Assembly (NCBI GenBank): GCA_023091735.1
Contig: JALKBU010000067.1
Location: 1-64,000 of the forward strand
Reading direction: 5' to 3'
DNA length: 64,000 bases
Source of the DNA: Trichomonas tenax
Lineage: Eukaryota; Parabasalia; Trichomonadida; Trichomonadidae
The notes beneath the pieces are model-generated. The model saw only the letters and a program-made list of their open reading frames with translations. It had not been told where the DNA came from and did no database searches. Made by a program: the position numbers and the translations under genes. This document shows, piece by piece, positions 28,401 to 37,488 of the stretch; positions within the stretch are counted from its first letter, which is position 1, and each line of letters opens with the position of its first letter.

Positions 28401-31400
28401 AGAAATGTTCTATTTGTGTAAACAATTGCAATATTCTTTCGAGGTGTGAAAGATGATACTGTTTGTAGGAAAGGATAATGGAGAGCTCCTCTTAAATCTG
28501 CACCCATGAATCTCAATGGAAGATGGCTATCAATGAGTCCAACCATTATTGAATCATTCGAAGATTTGGCGACACGTAAAGTCATCCAAAAACTTGAATC
28601 TCTCTTGATTTTGTTGTTTCCAATGAAGAAACAAACTTCGTCATCATATCCAATAATGTTGTGTGATTCAACATCTCCAACTGTAAGAGGAATGAATTTA
28701 GGTCCTTCAGGTTCACATTCGATGTTTTTAGGAATATTTTGTCGAGATGTTTCATATTCATGATAAAGTAAACCAATTGGTTTGCGAATCTTTTGCTGTG
28801 CGAAATTGATGTATCCTGAAAAATCGAAATTTTTTGTAATATTAATGCAATTTGACTCGATTCGGAATGCATACATCAAAAATCCATAAAGAGAAACTGC
28901 CGCAGCTGCATTTTTTGGATCTTTGAAATTCGATTCTATGATGAAAGATTGGATTTTTTCGCATGCTGCTTTCGAGAAACTAAAGACTGGAACATCAATG
29001 GCAAAAGCTGGAATCATATCACGCATCTTATTAATGTCATAACGATAATGTGGTTTGCGATCGTCATCAAAATGCTCTGAACAATATCCTGATGAACTCG
29101 AACTGAATATTGTTTGTCCAAGAACATTGAATATTCCAATAACAGTGGAATCCAATATTGTATTGCTAAAAATGATCAATTTGTCGACGAAAATCCTAAA
29201 TAACGCTGAATATGTGTAATTTTCAGAAAGAATTTGTCTTGCAAAATTAATATTTTCGATGACTGCAAATGTATCTTTGATATCATTCGATTTAATGTTG
29301 CTTCCTATGAAGGTGAAAACATTCATCAAATCTGAGGCTTCTATAAACATCTTAGTATCATCCAAGTACTCGAAATACTTTGCAAGCAATTTGGAATCAA
29401 TTTCTGAAAAGCTTAAATTCTTGAAATATTCTGTAATAACTCTTTTGTCATTGGCAAGATAAATAATCGATTTGTCATATCTGAACAGATCAGGAATGCA
29501 TTCAATGAGATGATCATTATATTCTTGTGTAAGTCCAAATAAAATGCGTGCTAAGGGACGTGTTCTTTCATCTTTGATTAATTTTGGAATGAAGCTGATA
29601 CATTTTTTGTTGAATCCAACAATAGTCAAATAAAACAAAATCATGCTGGTACTTGATTTATGGAGTAAATTAGACAAAAACAGATTGAATTCATTTGATA
29701 AAGATTCTGGAACGCGATTCAAATTTCTGAAATCGATGTAATTATAAAGGATTGTTTTGAAAGCAGGTTTGCAATGTTTTTCGAAAGTTTGTATGAAATT
29801 GAAAGCCATTTTTCGAAGAATATTCCTTTCTGCTTGAATTTTGCTGATGTGAAATGCTTCGTGGATGTGGATTTTTGATTTCATAAATTCAATTAATCTT
29901 GCTAATGAAGTATCAAAATCTCCTGTTGATTTTGTGATTATCAATAACTCTGCCTTTTCAATTATCATTTCTTTCAACATGTCGAAATTTTTAAGCATCT
30001 CTGGAGAGTCTTTGTCGTTATTTTGATAAGCCTGATATAGAATGAGCCTTATTGATTTAATTGCTTTCCAAATTGATAAGAAACTGAAAGGAGTATTTTC
30101 GGGTGCATTAATGAAATCATAAAACTTTTCGAGAAGTCCAAGATTGAAAACAAATGATACAAAAATAATCTTCTCGATATCTAAAACTTGCGCTGGAGGT
30201 TGAATTCTATATTTCCATTTTGTTTTGGAATCCAAAACATCAAAAGCTTTCAACACTTTTTTGTCGAATTTAAAGTTTTTGAGCTTCTCAAGGAAATCCT
30301 GTGGAAATGGTGGATTCACATCTTCATATTCGAATTCCGAAATAAAATTTCTTTGGATTTCATCTTCAGTAATTGGAAGAGATAAAAGACATTCACTACA
30401 GAACTTTCCAACCAAAAAAGATAAATAAGCAAACAAAAAGACCGTTGGATCTGGAACACATTGCTTTCCGTTATCTTCAGATATAAGTTTGATGGATCTT
30501 CCTGTAACCAAAAAGGAACAATGACTAAAAGTTTCTTTGTAAGGAATAACCTTGAAATTCAATTCTGAAGCATTAAATGTTTTGTCGGAAGTCAGTTTTT
30601 CGTTGTTGACGTAAATTTCACCATTCCCGAGTGTGACATCAGTAATGTGAAGTGGCTTGATTGATTTGCTATTTATATTGAAATAATATTCATCTTCATG
30701 AGATTTAAAGACTCTCGAAAAACAGAAGAATTCTTCAAAGTTGTGAATGTCCAAATGAAAATGTCTGTCTGATTCTAATATTTTCTCACTTTTAACTGCA
30801 AAAACGCTTTCAATCAATGGTGCGAATGATTCTAAAACTGTTGCGGCAATCTTTGGATTTTGCTTAACAGCAGTAATATGAAAAGCAAATACTTTTAATA
30901 ATTTCATGCATTTTTCTTTTTGTTTTTGTTGAAATAATTCTAAAGTCTTTTCTAAATAAGTGGAGATAAATTGCTGAAGGGGATACTCAAGTCCGAAGTT
31001 ATTTGCCAATTGTGTAAAAAGCGGAAAATTCGATTCAAAGTTTTCGATCAATGAAATGTCTTTCTTCTCTTTCCTGATGTAATGTCCCAAATGAAGAGCA
31101 GTCTGAGGTCCAAAAACAGGTCTATATGAAAACGTTATGCATGGAAATTGCCAAAATACTTCGTAGACGAATTCTGGATTGGAATATAAAAATCTAAAAA
31201 CTATCAATAAAAATATCTGAACTGAATCATAAATTGGTAAACCACCAATATTCGAAACTGAATACTGCAAAATTTGTTGTATTTTTCTGATAATTGCTGA
31301 ATTACTAAAGTTATCTGTTTCTTCGAGACAAATTGCGTTCAAGTTCAATGCCAACATTCTTAAAATCATTGTTATAACCAATAATCGAAGCTCTGCTGGT

Positions 31401-32812
31401 AAATTAATCGATTTATCAAAAATTCTTGTTAGAACGACTAAATTCGATCTTGATGAATAAGTTATTGATCTTGAAAGTTCAAATGTAGTCTCTTTGCCTA
31501 ATATCAAGTCTTGGATTCGAATATTTGCTGATTTTAATATATGTTCTGCAAAGCATGAAATCGCGTATTCATTCGAATTCAAATTATACAAACTCGGAAT
31601 GAAAATTGTCCAATTCTTGATAGGATAATATTCCTGCTTAACGACACCATTGTGAAATAAGAACGAAACATATTTGTTGTTATTATAAACTGTTGGAGCC
31701 AAAGGATAATAACTTATTGGCTTTTGTATTTCTTGTGGCAAACCGAAGTTGACGTTATCAATAAAAATGGAATATAATGGACCATTCTTTGTGTATATTT
31801 GTAGCTTGTGCTCTAAAAAGAAGGCTCCAAGTATTTCTCCTTTTATTTCGATTTCTTTTTCAACTTTATCGATCTTTTCGCTAAGCAAATTCTTTCGAAC
31901 ACAAGTCAATAATATCGAATTAGTTTTTTGCTGTGCAAAGTAAAATCTCTCAAGAGTGTGCCAAGTTGCCAATATTTTATATAATGGAATGATCTCATCC
32001 AGCTTTTGTACTGTTGTATGCATCTCTTTGAAAAGTTTTGTCTTGCAAAATTCAATTCGATTTTGAGATGGTGTGAAAACGTAAACATGGCGCTTCCAAT
32101 ATGCAACTTTCGAGTCATCGTATACAGCAAAATCTAAATTGAACGGTGATATTAATCCATTTTTTCTATCTAAAATGTAAAAATCGTTTTCGTTGACGTC
32201 TACAGAAATTATCGAGTTTTCTATGTTATATGCTTGCTGCTGATTCTGATTTATATCAAGTAATCGTTCAATTAAATATAAATAAAATCTTGATGAATTT
32301 AAATTATTTGCAATATCTGGTAATATTGAAGACACGGCATCTGTAAGTGTTTTTGATTTGAATTTATTCTCCAATTCTGTAAAATATTTAATAATCGACG
32401 GAATTGAAAAATTATTTTCCGAAAAAACGTCAATCAAACGCGCCAAACCATTCTTGGCTTGGATTTCTGTTATGTTTAAGTCGTATTTGTAGTCATTTCG
32501 ATGTGTTTTTGGTTCTTTTGCCCTTAAATTGTTAAAATAGTTGTAAACATCCTGAGAACTTTCTTCAAATCGATCTTCGAGCTGCTTTCGTATTCTCTTG
32601 GCCGTGGGGTCTATGAAAATCGTGAATTGGCACATGTTGTGCATTGTTTTTGCTGCCATACTTTTCAAATTATCGAGATTTCCTTCGTTAATCGTCTCCA
32701 AAACGTCGTCGTTCGACATTTTGGGGTCTTCCATCGGCTCTATCTCGAGACTGTTTAAATATTCCTCGGAGAAAACCTTCTCTGGAGAGAAGATATCCTC
32801 CTGAATTGTCAT
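25496..32812 (-). CDS. Giant HECT-type E3 ubiquitin ligase
   Basis: A 2438-residue protein with a C-terminal HECT domain (last about 370 residues). Landmarks: NPMKLFFNRF, IDVGGLMRDSF, PDRRESWQDYTDELVINPN, the helical region with WKIDPFINIC, and the catalytic cysteine in PATHTCYYKLDIAKF, 31 residues before the end. The upstream 2000 residues are mostly helical-repeat in character. A SPRY-like stretch is possible in the middle (around FWMTLRVAKSSNDSIMVGL to FFPAVITMY). The upstream ATG at 32851 would add 13 residues. I prefer 32812 because an Inr (TCATT at 32829-32833, minus) lies 19 bases before it. One uninterrupted frame of over 7 kb implies an intact gene. Substrates are unknown. Confidence 0.88.
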   Translation of the reverse strand: MTIQEDIFSPEKVFSEEYLNSLEIEPMEDPKMSNDDVLETINEGNLDNLKSMAAKTMHNMCQFTIFIDPTAKRIRKQLEDRFEESSQDVYNYFNNLRAKEPKTHRNDYKYDLNITEIQAKNGLARLIDVFSENNFSIPSIIKYFTELENKFKSKTLTDAVSSILPDIANNLNSSRFYLYLIERLLDINQNQQQAYNIENSIISVDVNENDFYILDRKNGLISPFNLDFAVYDDSKVAYWKRHVYVFTPSQNRIEFCKTKLFKEMHTTVQKLDEIIPLYKILATWHTLERFYFAQQKTNSILLTCVRKNLLSEKIDKVEKEIEIKGEILGAFFLEHKLQIYTKNGPLYSIFIDNVNFGLPQEIQKPISYYPLAPTVYNNNKYVSFLFHNGVVKQEYYPIKNWTIFIPSLYNLNSNEYAISCFAEHILKSANIRIQDLILGKETTFELSRSITYSSRSNLVVLTRIFDKSINLPAELRLLVITMILRMLALNLNAICLEETDNFSNSAIIRKIQQILQYSVSNIGGLPIYDSVQIFLLIVFRFLYSNPEFVYEVFWQFPCITFSYRPVFGPQTALHLGHYIRKEKKDISLIENFESNFPLFTQLANNFGLEYPLQQFISTYLEKTLELFQQKQKEKCMKLLKVFAFHITAVKQNPKIAATVLESFAPLIESVFAVKSEKILESDRHFHLDIHNFEEFFCFSRVFKSHEDEYYFNINSKSIKPLHITDVTLGNGEIYVNNEKLTSDKTFNASELNFKVIPYKETFSHCSFLVTGRSIKLISEDNGKQCVPDPTVFLFAYLSFLVGKFCSECLLSLPITEDEIQRNFISEFEYEDVNPPFPQDFLEKLKNFKFDKKVLKAFDVLDSKTKWKYRIQPPAQVLDIEKIIFVSFVFNLGLLEKFYDFINAPENTPFSFLSIWKAIKSIRLILYQAYQNNDKDSPEMLKNFDMLKEMIIEKAELLIITKSTGDFDTSLARLIEFMKSKIHIHEAFHISKIQAERNILRKMAFNFIQTFEKHCKPAFKTILYNYIDFRNLNRVPESLSNEFNLFLSNLLHKSSTSMILFYLTIVGFNKKCISFIPKLIKDERTRPLARILFGLTQEYNDHLIECIPDLFRYDKSIIYLANDKRVITEYFKNLSFSEIDSKLLAKYFEYLDDTKMFIEASDLMNVFTFIGSNIKSNDIKDTFAVIENINFARQILSENYTYSALFRIFVDKLIIFSNTILDSTVIGIFNVLGQTIFSSSSSGYCSEHFDDDRKPHYRYDINKMRDMIPAFAIDVPVFSFSKAACEKIQSFIIESNFKDPKNAAAAVSLYGFLMYAFRIESNCINITKNFDFSGYINFAQQKIRKPIGLLYHEYETSRQNIPKNIECEPEGPKFIPLTVGDVESHNIIGYDDEVCFFIGNNKIKRDSSFWMTLRVAKSSNDSIMVGLIDSHLPLRFMGADLRGALHYPFLQTVSSFTPRKNIAIVYTNRTFLIFSNGVLQGAQHLYCLCGDFFPAVITMYNECEIDAKMNYNLENMPLYINNEISKLNTPDIRNPPTNENFVYIPTNLHLPAILVGMFVRLKNEKCNGVVTDVTNGFVKVLAFRNNDTYCSIETDESNCEVLQESLGKIINRASSIFSCCSNSKECNIKAAKKLCVSLMRYILILYHDIIKLKDISFIPVAIRHIFNFGAINQHEKIFTSFTKRLVIKYRYDILDFIKASNNISKRLILVQLQSKLPPYHCSYCMKQDKPLLLNESIVYDFCIRKKSTRQHNGHFVVPKFVKDSDDILPLIHMFLVILKITKNDSNFLKEIVKISNKIFLPFDAISYFLLPDLIDTVTESELNDKETIQEFTNFVSTYTSFDQDSLPIAKSLLKFRDSVVTKFSSDPQFLLSYFSSSNEFASKTDKYGMYLSFMHNRTQTFHPSSIASLMFGNPQTIYLNDSNPVHFSFRKKCTVVEIRSNQASVVVFDDINMMRFIQAGMVLECESDLYLDCEDDCYLVLRNIADDSDITQFIFLSNKISQTNYDYSYDEAIINNEAIECIDPEIVDIRKQMLEVVKSFTTQSYFIQKPVWMHSFEDAVNNYQNSLELVGYSNNPMKLFFNRFKAGKLIEVLHTESMFLQFCEKIKSQNDLVSLRNPTTIWKAIYFGEQGIDVGGLMRDSFTDICIDISNPLTGVFMDSPDRRESWQDYTDELVINPNCPPHLLICAGAIIGASCVANLPFDFRFSKFVWRFLCGIDVTINDVYSYDHSFKDDCLMIENATENDFLNGVNTNWSVKLISGQIKVIKRENLTFADKKEYLETIKQVRIDELREALTHLRIGFNLVSPAECTNCLSPKYLETKVRGQTRITPEDVERLFLPHSDFDFDVLFKVLEDFDENQLRTFLKFTTGIPSIPAWKIDPFINICTDVRLPESNNEEDYPLPATHTCYYKLDIAKFRNPEILKRKLITALETPSNTTA

Positions 32813-32828
32813 CGAAATGGAGTTTTTT

Positions 32829-32833
32829 AATGA
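32829..32833 (-). promoter_or_regulatory. Initiator (Inr) for the HECT gene
   Basis: TCATT on the minus strand fits the trichomonad TCA(C/T)(A/T) initiator. It lies between the two candidate ATGs, which favours the internal start at 32812. Confidence 0.45.
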
Positions 32834-32851
32834 ACTTACAATCTGTATCAT

Positions 32852-33445
32852 ATTCTATCTCTATTTTTTGCATTTTTTCTTTTTGAAAATCAAAATTTTT
32901 CCCGCTATGTATTTCAAAAAATAAAAAATTTAATATTTTTGTTGTTTTATGTAAATTAAAATCTTTTTGAGAAATTGTAAAATTATAGTTATATTGTGTT
33001 TTTGTTTTGCTATAATTTTATTCGGTAAAAGATAAAATTTATTGAAAAATTTAATATATATTAATGCAGCTTATGTCTACATATCTCATCTTCAGGTGTA
33101 TATAAACATCAAAATAAGATCCTCCACAGCAGTATTTAATGGATTAAGCGCCTATAATAACAATTCATTTCATATTTGTTTATTAAATATGTTTGCATGT
33201 TCAAATATAATTTGTAAGTGCATGAATTTTAGACAAAATTCTATAATCAAAATATCATTCAAAAATTTATGATCAGAATGGAAAAATTGCGCGTATTGAC
33301 ACCCTATTGGATGCTGATTAATTTAAAACAAAGTTGTTTTTTATGTATTTTTGATTAGAAAGAAAAAATTATGGAAAAATATTAACTACCATTAATACAA
33401 TTGTTTTTTTTATTTGAAAATATAGTTCAATTAATTTATTATAAT
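32852..33445. other. AT-rich spacer, nothing supported
   Basis: No coding, RNA or repeat signal that I can support. Confidence 0.45.
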
Positions 33446-34368
33446 GATTCTCTCCGAATAACACCATTCAATGAAAAACTGAACTGCAATCATTGCACTT
33501 TTAATCCTAATAATTACAAGCCTAATAGCACACCAAGGGATTTAATTCTCGCAGGTGCAACAAAGAAAGTCTAAAACATCAATTTATGCTTAAGAACTCT
33601 TCGACACACAGGATCTAAAGCAACAGTTGCATTCCTTTTAGACAATGAAGCATATCACTTTTTGACGAAAGACATGATTCGTGATATCGAGAGATGCGGC
33701 GGACAAATCATCAACATGGGCGAACCGGAGTTTGACAAACCAAAGAATTTTTATTCCCTCGTTTATCTTTGGATATTGTATGTCTCCAAAAGAAACTATT
33801 TTGACTATGATCGAATCTACAAATGAGATTTATTCGATACACTGTTCCAAGACGATCCATTCAGCGAATTGATCGAACCAGACAATTTTTATATGATAAC
33901 CGATATTGATTACGGTTTTTATGCAGAATAATATTATAAATATAGTTGGATATCAAGAGATTTAAATATTTCCAAGACCAGAAAAGGGATAACATATCAC
34001 ATTTGTGCAAGAATTTCTGTTGGATATATTCATCATTTCACAAAAGCTCTGAATGTATATTTCTCGTATTTTGTTTAGGATCGTCAATGGGTATTTAATG
34101 TTTTGCATGCTTATGGGATATACAAACAACATGGTGGCAATGTTGTTCATGATCGCATTACAAAACCTATTCGTCATCTTTGGTCAATCCATCAAAATTT
34201 ATAATTCGGGAAAATCACAAGCATTCGAAACAAAAACTTCAGTGCTCAAGTTGTCCACCATACACATATTGCAGATCAGTTCCTTTCAAGCATCATACAA
34301 CTATGTCCAAATTATAACCCAAAACTCTTAAATTATGTCACCAAACATCGTCCATAAGTTCCTATATT
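33446..34368 (+). pseudogene. Decayed glycosyltransferase-like gene
   Basis: The first half is one frame with in-frame stops (near 33567, 33826 and 33929). It reads PRDLILAGATKKV, INLCLRTLRHTGSKATVAFL, FYSLVYLWIL, then DLFDTLFQDDPFSELIEPD. The segment with spaced Asp residues followed by FQDDPF resembles the donor-site region of nucleotide-sugar transferases (D-x-RDVxFQxDPF type). The second half is in another frame: WVFNVLHAYGIYKQHGGNVV to LCPNYNPKLLNYVTKHRP. The frameshift and stops show it is dead. I cannot name the enzyme class with certainty. Confidence 0.45.
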
Positions 34369-34783
34369 CTTGAAATTGTTCAATATAGGAAAAGAATCAA
34401 CAGGAATTAATTGTTCAGTATAGGAAAAAAAATCTAGAATTAATTCCTGTTGATTTAAAAGATGCATTTCCTTAATAAAGAAATGAATGAAAAGTTGCTT
34501 AATGCTCAAATTTGAGCAAATGCTGCTTCACTAATAAAAGTTACATCATTTGATGAACAGAAATAAAACGATAATTGACAAATTTTTCAAATTCCTTGTC
34601 ATAGCAGCTTAATCTGATATATCAATAAATGATCCTTCACTTGGAAATACCCGGTATTAATGACGACACTGATCGTATATTGACCTGCGCCGTCATTTCT
34701 AACATCCATTCAGGGAAACATATTTTTTAGATCACAAGAAAAAAAAGCAATTTTACAAATTTTGTTGGAAAATTTTTAAATTG

Positions 34784-34788
34784 TCATT
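34784..34788 (+). promoter_or_regulatory. Initiator (Inr) for the ankyrin gene
   Basis: TCATT seven bases before the ATG at 34793, the start that leads to a TGA at codon 27. Confidence 0.4.
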
Positions 34789-34792
34789 TTTT

Positions 34793-35392
34793 ATGGATTC
34801 TAAGGAAAGAAATGCAGAAGAGAATTCATTAGACAGCAGTTCCATCGATTTCAATGAAATATCAACTCATTGAAGAAACTCGATAAAAAAGAAGATAATT
34901 TTGATGAAATTAAACAAAATTATAGAAAGAATTGCAGAAGAGAATGACATAATAGCTGTAGAATTTGCAATTAGAGAGAAATTCTGCGATGTGACTGATA
35001 TAAATGGGAATATTCTTATTAGAACTGCATATTTAAATAATTTCAAATTTGCTAAGTTTCTCGTTGAATCCGGTGCAGACTATTTGTATTGCTCCAATAA
35101 AGGAGTAAATGCTTTTTGGTGGTTCTGCGCTAAAGGAAATCTTGAAGCAGTTAAATATTTTTCTCGTCTTCCAAATGTTGATCTGAATTCTCCAGACAAT
35201 GCAAACTGGACAACACTGATTGAGGCTTCAGCCGCTTGTAAAACTGAAGTCTGTGAATTCCTTGTAAAACTTCCAAAAATCAATATCAACGCAGTTGCGA
35301 AATTCGGTTTAACACCATGGATAGCTGCACATACACAACAAATTCCAGATCTTCTTATAAAAGAAGGCGCGTTTCGAAAATATTATTATTAA
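34793..35392 (+). pseudogene. Ankyrin-repeat protein with early nonsense codon
   Basis: From the Inr-supported ATG at 34793 the frame runs 26 codons to TGA (34871-34873). The same frame then stays open to 35392. The downstream part starts MKLNKIIERIAEEN and holds ankyrin-like repeats: FAKFLVESGADYLY, AFWWFCAKGNLEAVKYF, TTLIEASAACKTEVCEFLV, LTPWIAAHTQQIPDLLIKEG. If translation began at the internal ATG (34904), a 162-residue protein would still be made. Trichomonads have very large ankyrin families, and this one is short. Whether it is dead or re-started internally cannot be settled from sequence. Confidence 0.6.
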
Positions 35393-35616
35393 TTAATATA
35401 ATGATATTTTATGATATGAATGAATAGACGTGATATTCTTTTATGCGATTTCAATCCATACCAAGAAAATAATATTTATATATATTACAAAAAACAAACA
35501 AAATAAAAATTTCATCAAATATTTGTGATAAATATCAGGTCATTTCATGGAAAACAGAAGCAGTGAATGAACGCAATCTCAAACATCAAAAGAAATTTCA
35601 ACCCCGCGAAAAATTA

Positions 35617-36210
35617 TTATTGGAACATAAACGGTTGAACGCTTTCGGATTTGAACCTTGACGCCGATGGGAAAACGAGCTTTGCTATGGGACTCGCCGT
35701 AGGCAAATTGTTGTCAAAAGTCGAAATTGGCGGAAGAATAGGTTTCTGGAGATTTTCGAAGTTCTCAGGCGGTGCTGTTGTCGAAACAACCTTCACTGGT
35801 CTCTGTTGCAGCTGCGTTTTCTCAGTCTTTGAAGGTTTAATCATTCCAAAATTCGATTTCTGCGACTGGTTGAATCTCTGTTTGACGTAAGTGTACCATC
35901 TGTTTTTGACGTTGTTTTCGCTCCTTCCGTCGAAGAATTTCGCAATGCTTGTCCACTGTGGCCCGTGTTCGATATATTTCTCAGCCAAAAGTTGGTCCTC
36001 TTCGTGCGACCACGGCCCATTTTTGTTCGACGGTGAAAGATAGTTCACCCACCTATCTCTGCATTGACGAGCGGTTCTTCCTGGTAGTTGTTCGGCGACA
36101 GCAATCCATGTTTCGAATGGCTGCTGGAACATTATCTTCGTAAGCAGTGCGTCTTCTTGCGGTGAGAAAAGTTTGCGCATCTTCTTCGGTTTTTGGCTCT
36201 CTTCGTTCAT
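35617..36210 (-). CDS. Two-repeat Myb (SANT) DNA-binding protein
   Basis: A 197-residue protein. Myb repeat 1 (about 12-60): FSPQEDALLTKIM, ETWIAVAEQLPGRTARQCRD, RWVNYLSP. Repeat 2 (about 64-112): GPWSHEEDQLLAEKYIEHG, WTSIAKFFDGRSENNVKNRW. This is the arrangement of trichomonad Myb factors that bind promoters of iron-regulated genes. The Trp spacing is retained in both repeats except the first helix of repeat 1, which has Phe in place of Trp. The C-terminal 80 residues are polar and Pro-rich. GC-rich codons suggest decent expression. Confidence 0.88.
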   Translation of the reverse strand: MNEESQKPKKMRKLFSPQEDALLTKIMFQQPFETWIAVAEQLPGRTARQCRDRWVNYLSPSNKNGPWSHEEDQLLAEKYIEHGPQWTSIAKFFDGRSENNVKNRWYTYVKQRFNQSQKSNFGMIKPSKTEKTQLQQRPVKVVSTTAPPENFENLQKPILPPISTFDNNLPTASPIAKLVFPSASRFKSESVQPFMFQ

Positions 36211-36370
36211 TTTTTTAAATTTAAATTTGATGTTTTACAAAACCGCCCAATTGGAATTTTTCTGAACTCACTCAGAATTTGCGTCACATTTTAGAAAAAT
36301 ATTTCTGTTTCATTTGATTTTTCTATTGATTTATAACATTATAATCTAATTTACAACGTTCTGCATTGAA

Positions 36371-36420
36371 ATTTAACAAATTATTGAGTTAATTTTGAGT
36401 CCGGGAAAAAAATTAGCATA
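36371..36420 (+). repeat. Dispersed non-coding repeat, copy B
   Basis: Same unit as 11263-11310, with TTAATTTT for TTAACTTT and three extra A. It starts 160 bases upstream of the Myb start codon. Confidence 0.65.
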
Positions 36421-36926
36421 TGCAGGATGGTTAGAACATCATCAAGGACAATCTTTCTCTACCGACATTTCACAATTTTTTTGATACAATAGATGGTCTT
36501 TAACCTTTTCTAGGTTTGCATGCGAAAGCTTGATTTTTAAGATTCCATATTAAAAATTGATTTTGTTTCAAGTATTGTTGCTTACAAAATAAATGCAATA
36601 TATTGCTGTCTTCTTGATGATAGTAATTTGGCTCCATATAAAATATTTAATATCAACTGTTATATAAGTCTCAGGGCAATGAATAAGAAGTTTCATGATA
36701 TTTAGCCTTAGCATAATATATCAATATCAAGGAACGAATTTTCTATATATTTGAGCATCTTTTCAACTTTGGTAAAAATCTAGGTATTCTACGGGCGTGT
36801 TTCTCACAATATTGAGGAGACTCCGTTAAAAAATTGAGAGGTGTCCCTATATTAAAAATGTAGTTTAGATATTTATGTTGACACACATCATGAATATAAC
36901 AAAATAACATGGTTTTAGATATAAAA

Positions 36927-37330
36927 GGGTCTAGCAAAATTGATAAGGGGAATCAAAAATTTGGTTCCAATTTGTTTATGCATATAGGTCAAAACAAAAT
37001 ACCAAAACCTTATTTTGCATTAGAAGCAGGGTACTAAAAAATAATTAAGGGATCATAAATTGAAAAGCTCTGTCTGGCAAATTTCATCAAGAACGAAATC
37101 AAAATTTTATTTTAAAACAAGAAAATAGTATATATGAAGAAACCGAATATCATGAAATTTATGAAAATTAATGATTTTCAAATATAAAAGGGGTTCGAAA
37201 AATAATAAAGGGTGAATGTTATAATCAGTTTTTGTCGTTTGTCTTAAATTTAGTTATAGTATCGTATGTAGATCCTAAAAATATAAGAATTATTTTAATT
37301 TAAAGGGTGAGTTTCAAAAATTAAGGGTAT
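36927..37330 (+). repeat. Four degenerate GGGT...TAAGGG units
   Basis: Units begin near 36927, 37029, 37190 and 37305. Each is GGGT or GGGGT, 5-8 bases, an A-rich run, then AAGGG. The second and fourth are followed by longer homology through ATCATA...AATTGAA...CTCTGTCTG, so part of this is a diverged tandem duplication of roughly 270 bases. Confidence 0.5.
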
Positions 37331-37488
37331 CATATTTAAAATCTAAATTGAATTACTCTGTCTGTCAGAATTCTTTTTAAAACTTTCAACGAAATTTTTA
37401 CAATATTTTGAGCCACCATGCTTTAGAATATATAAAAATGCAATACAATCATTGTTCTATTGTTTTCTCTTTTCAAAAACAAAAAAAA

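Larger units (their letters stand above)
36211..37488. other. Intergenic region with degenerate G-rich repeats
   Basis: Divergent spacer between the Myb gene and the phosphatase gene. It carries the dispersed repeat at 36371-36420 and four degenerate GGGT...AAGGG units at 36927-37330. No gene is supported. Confidence 0.5.
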
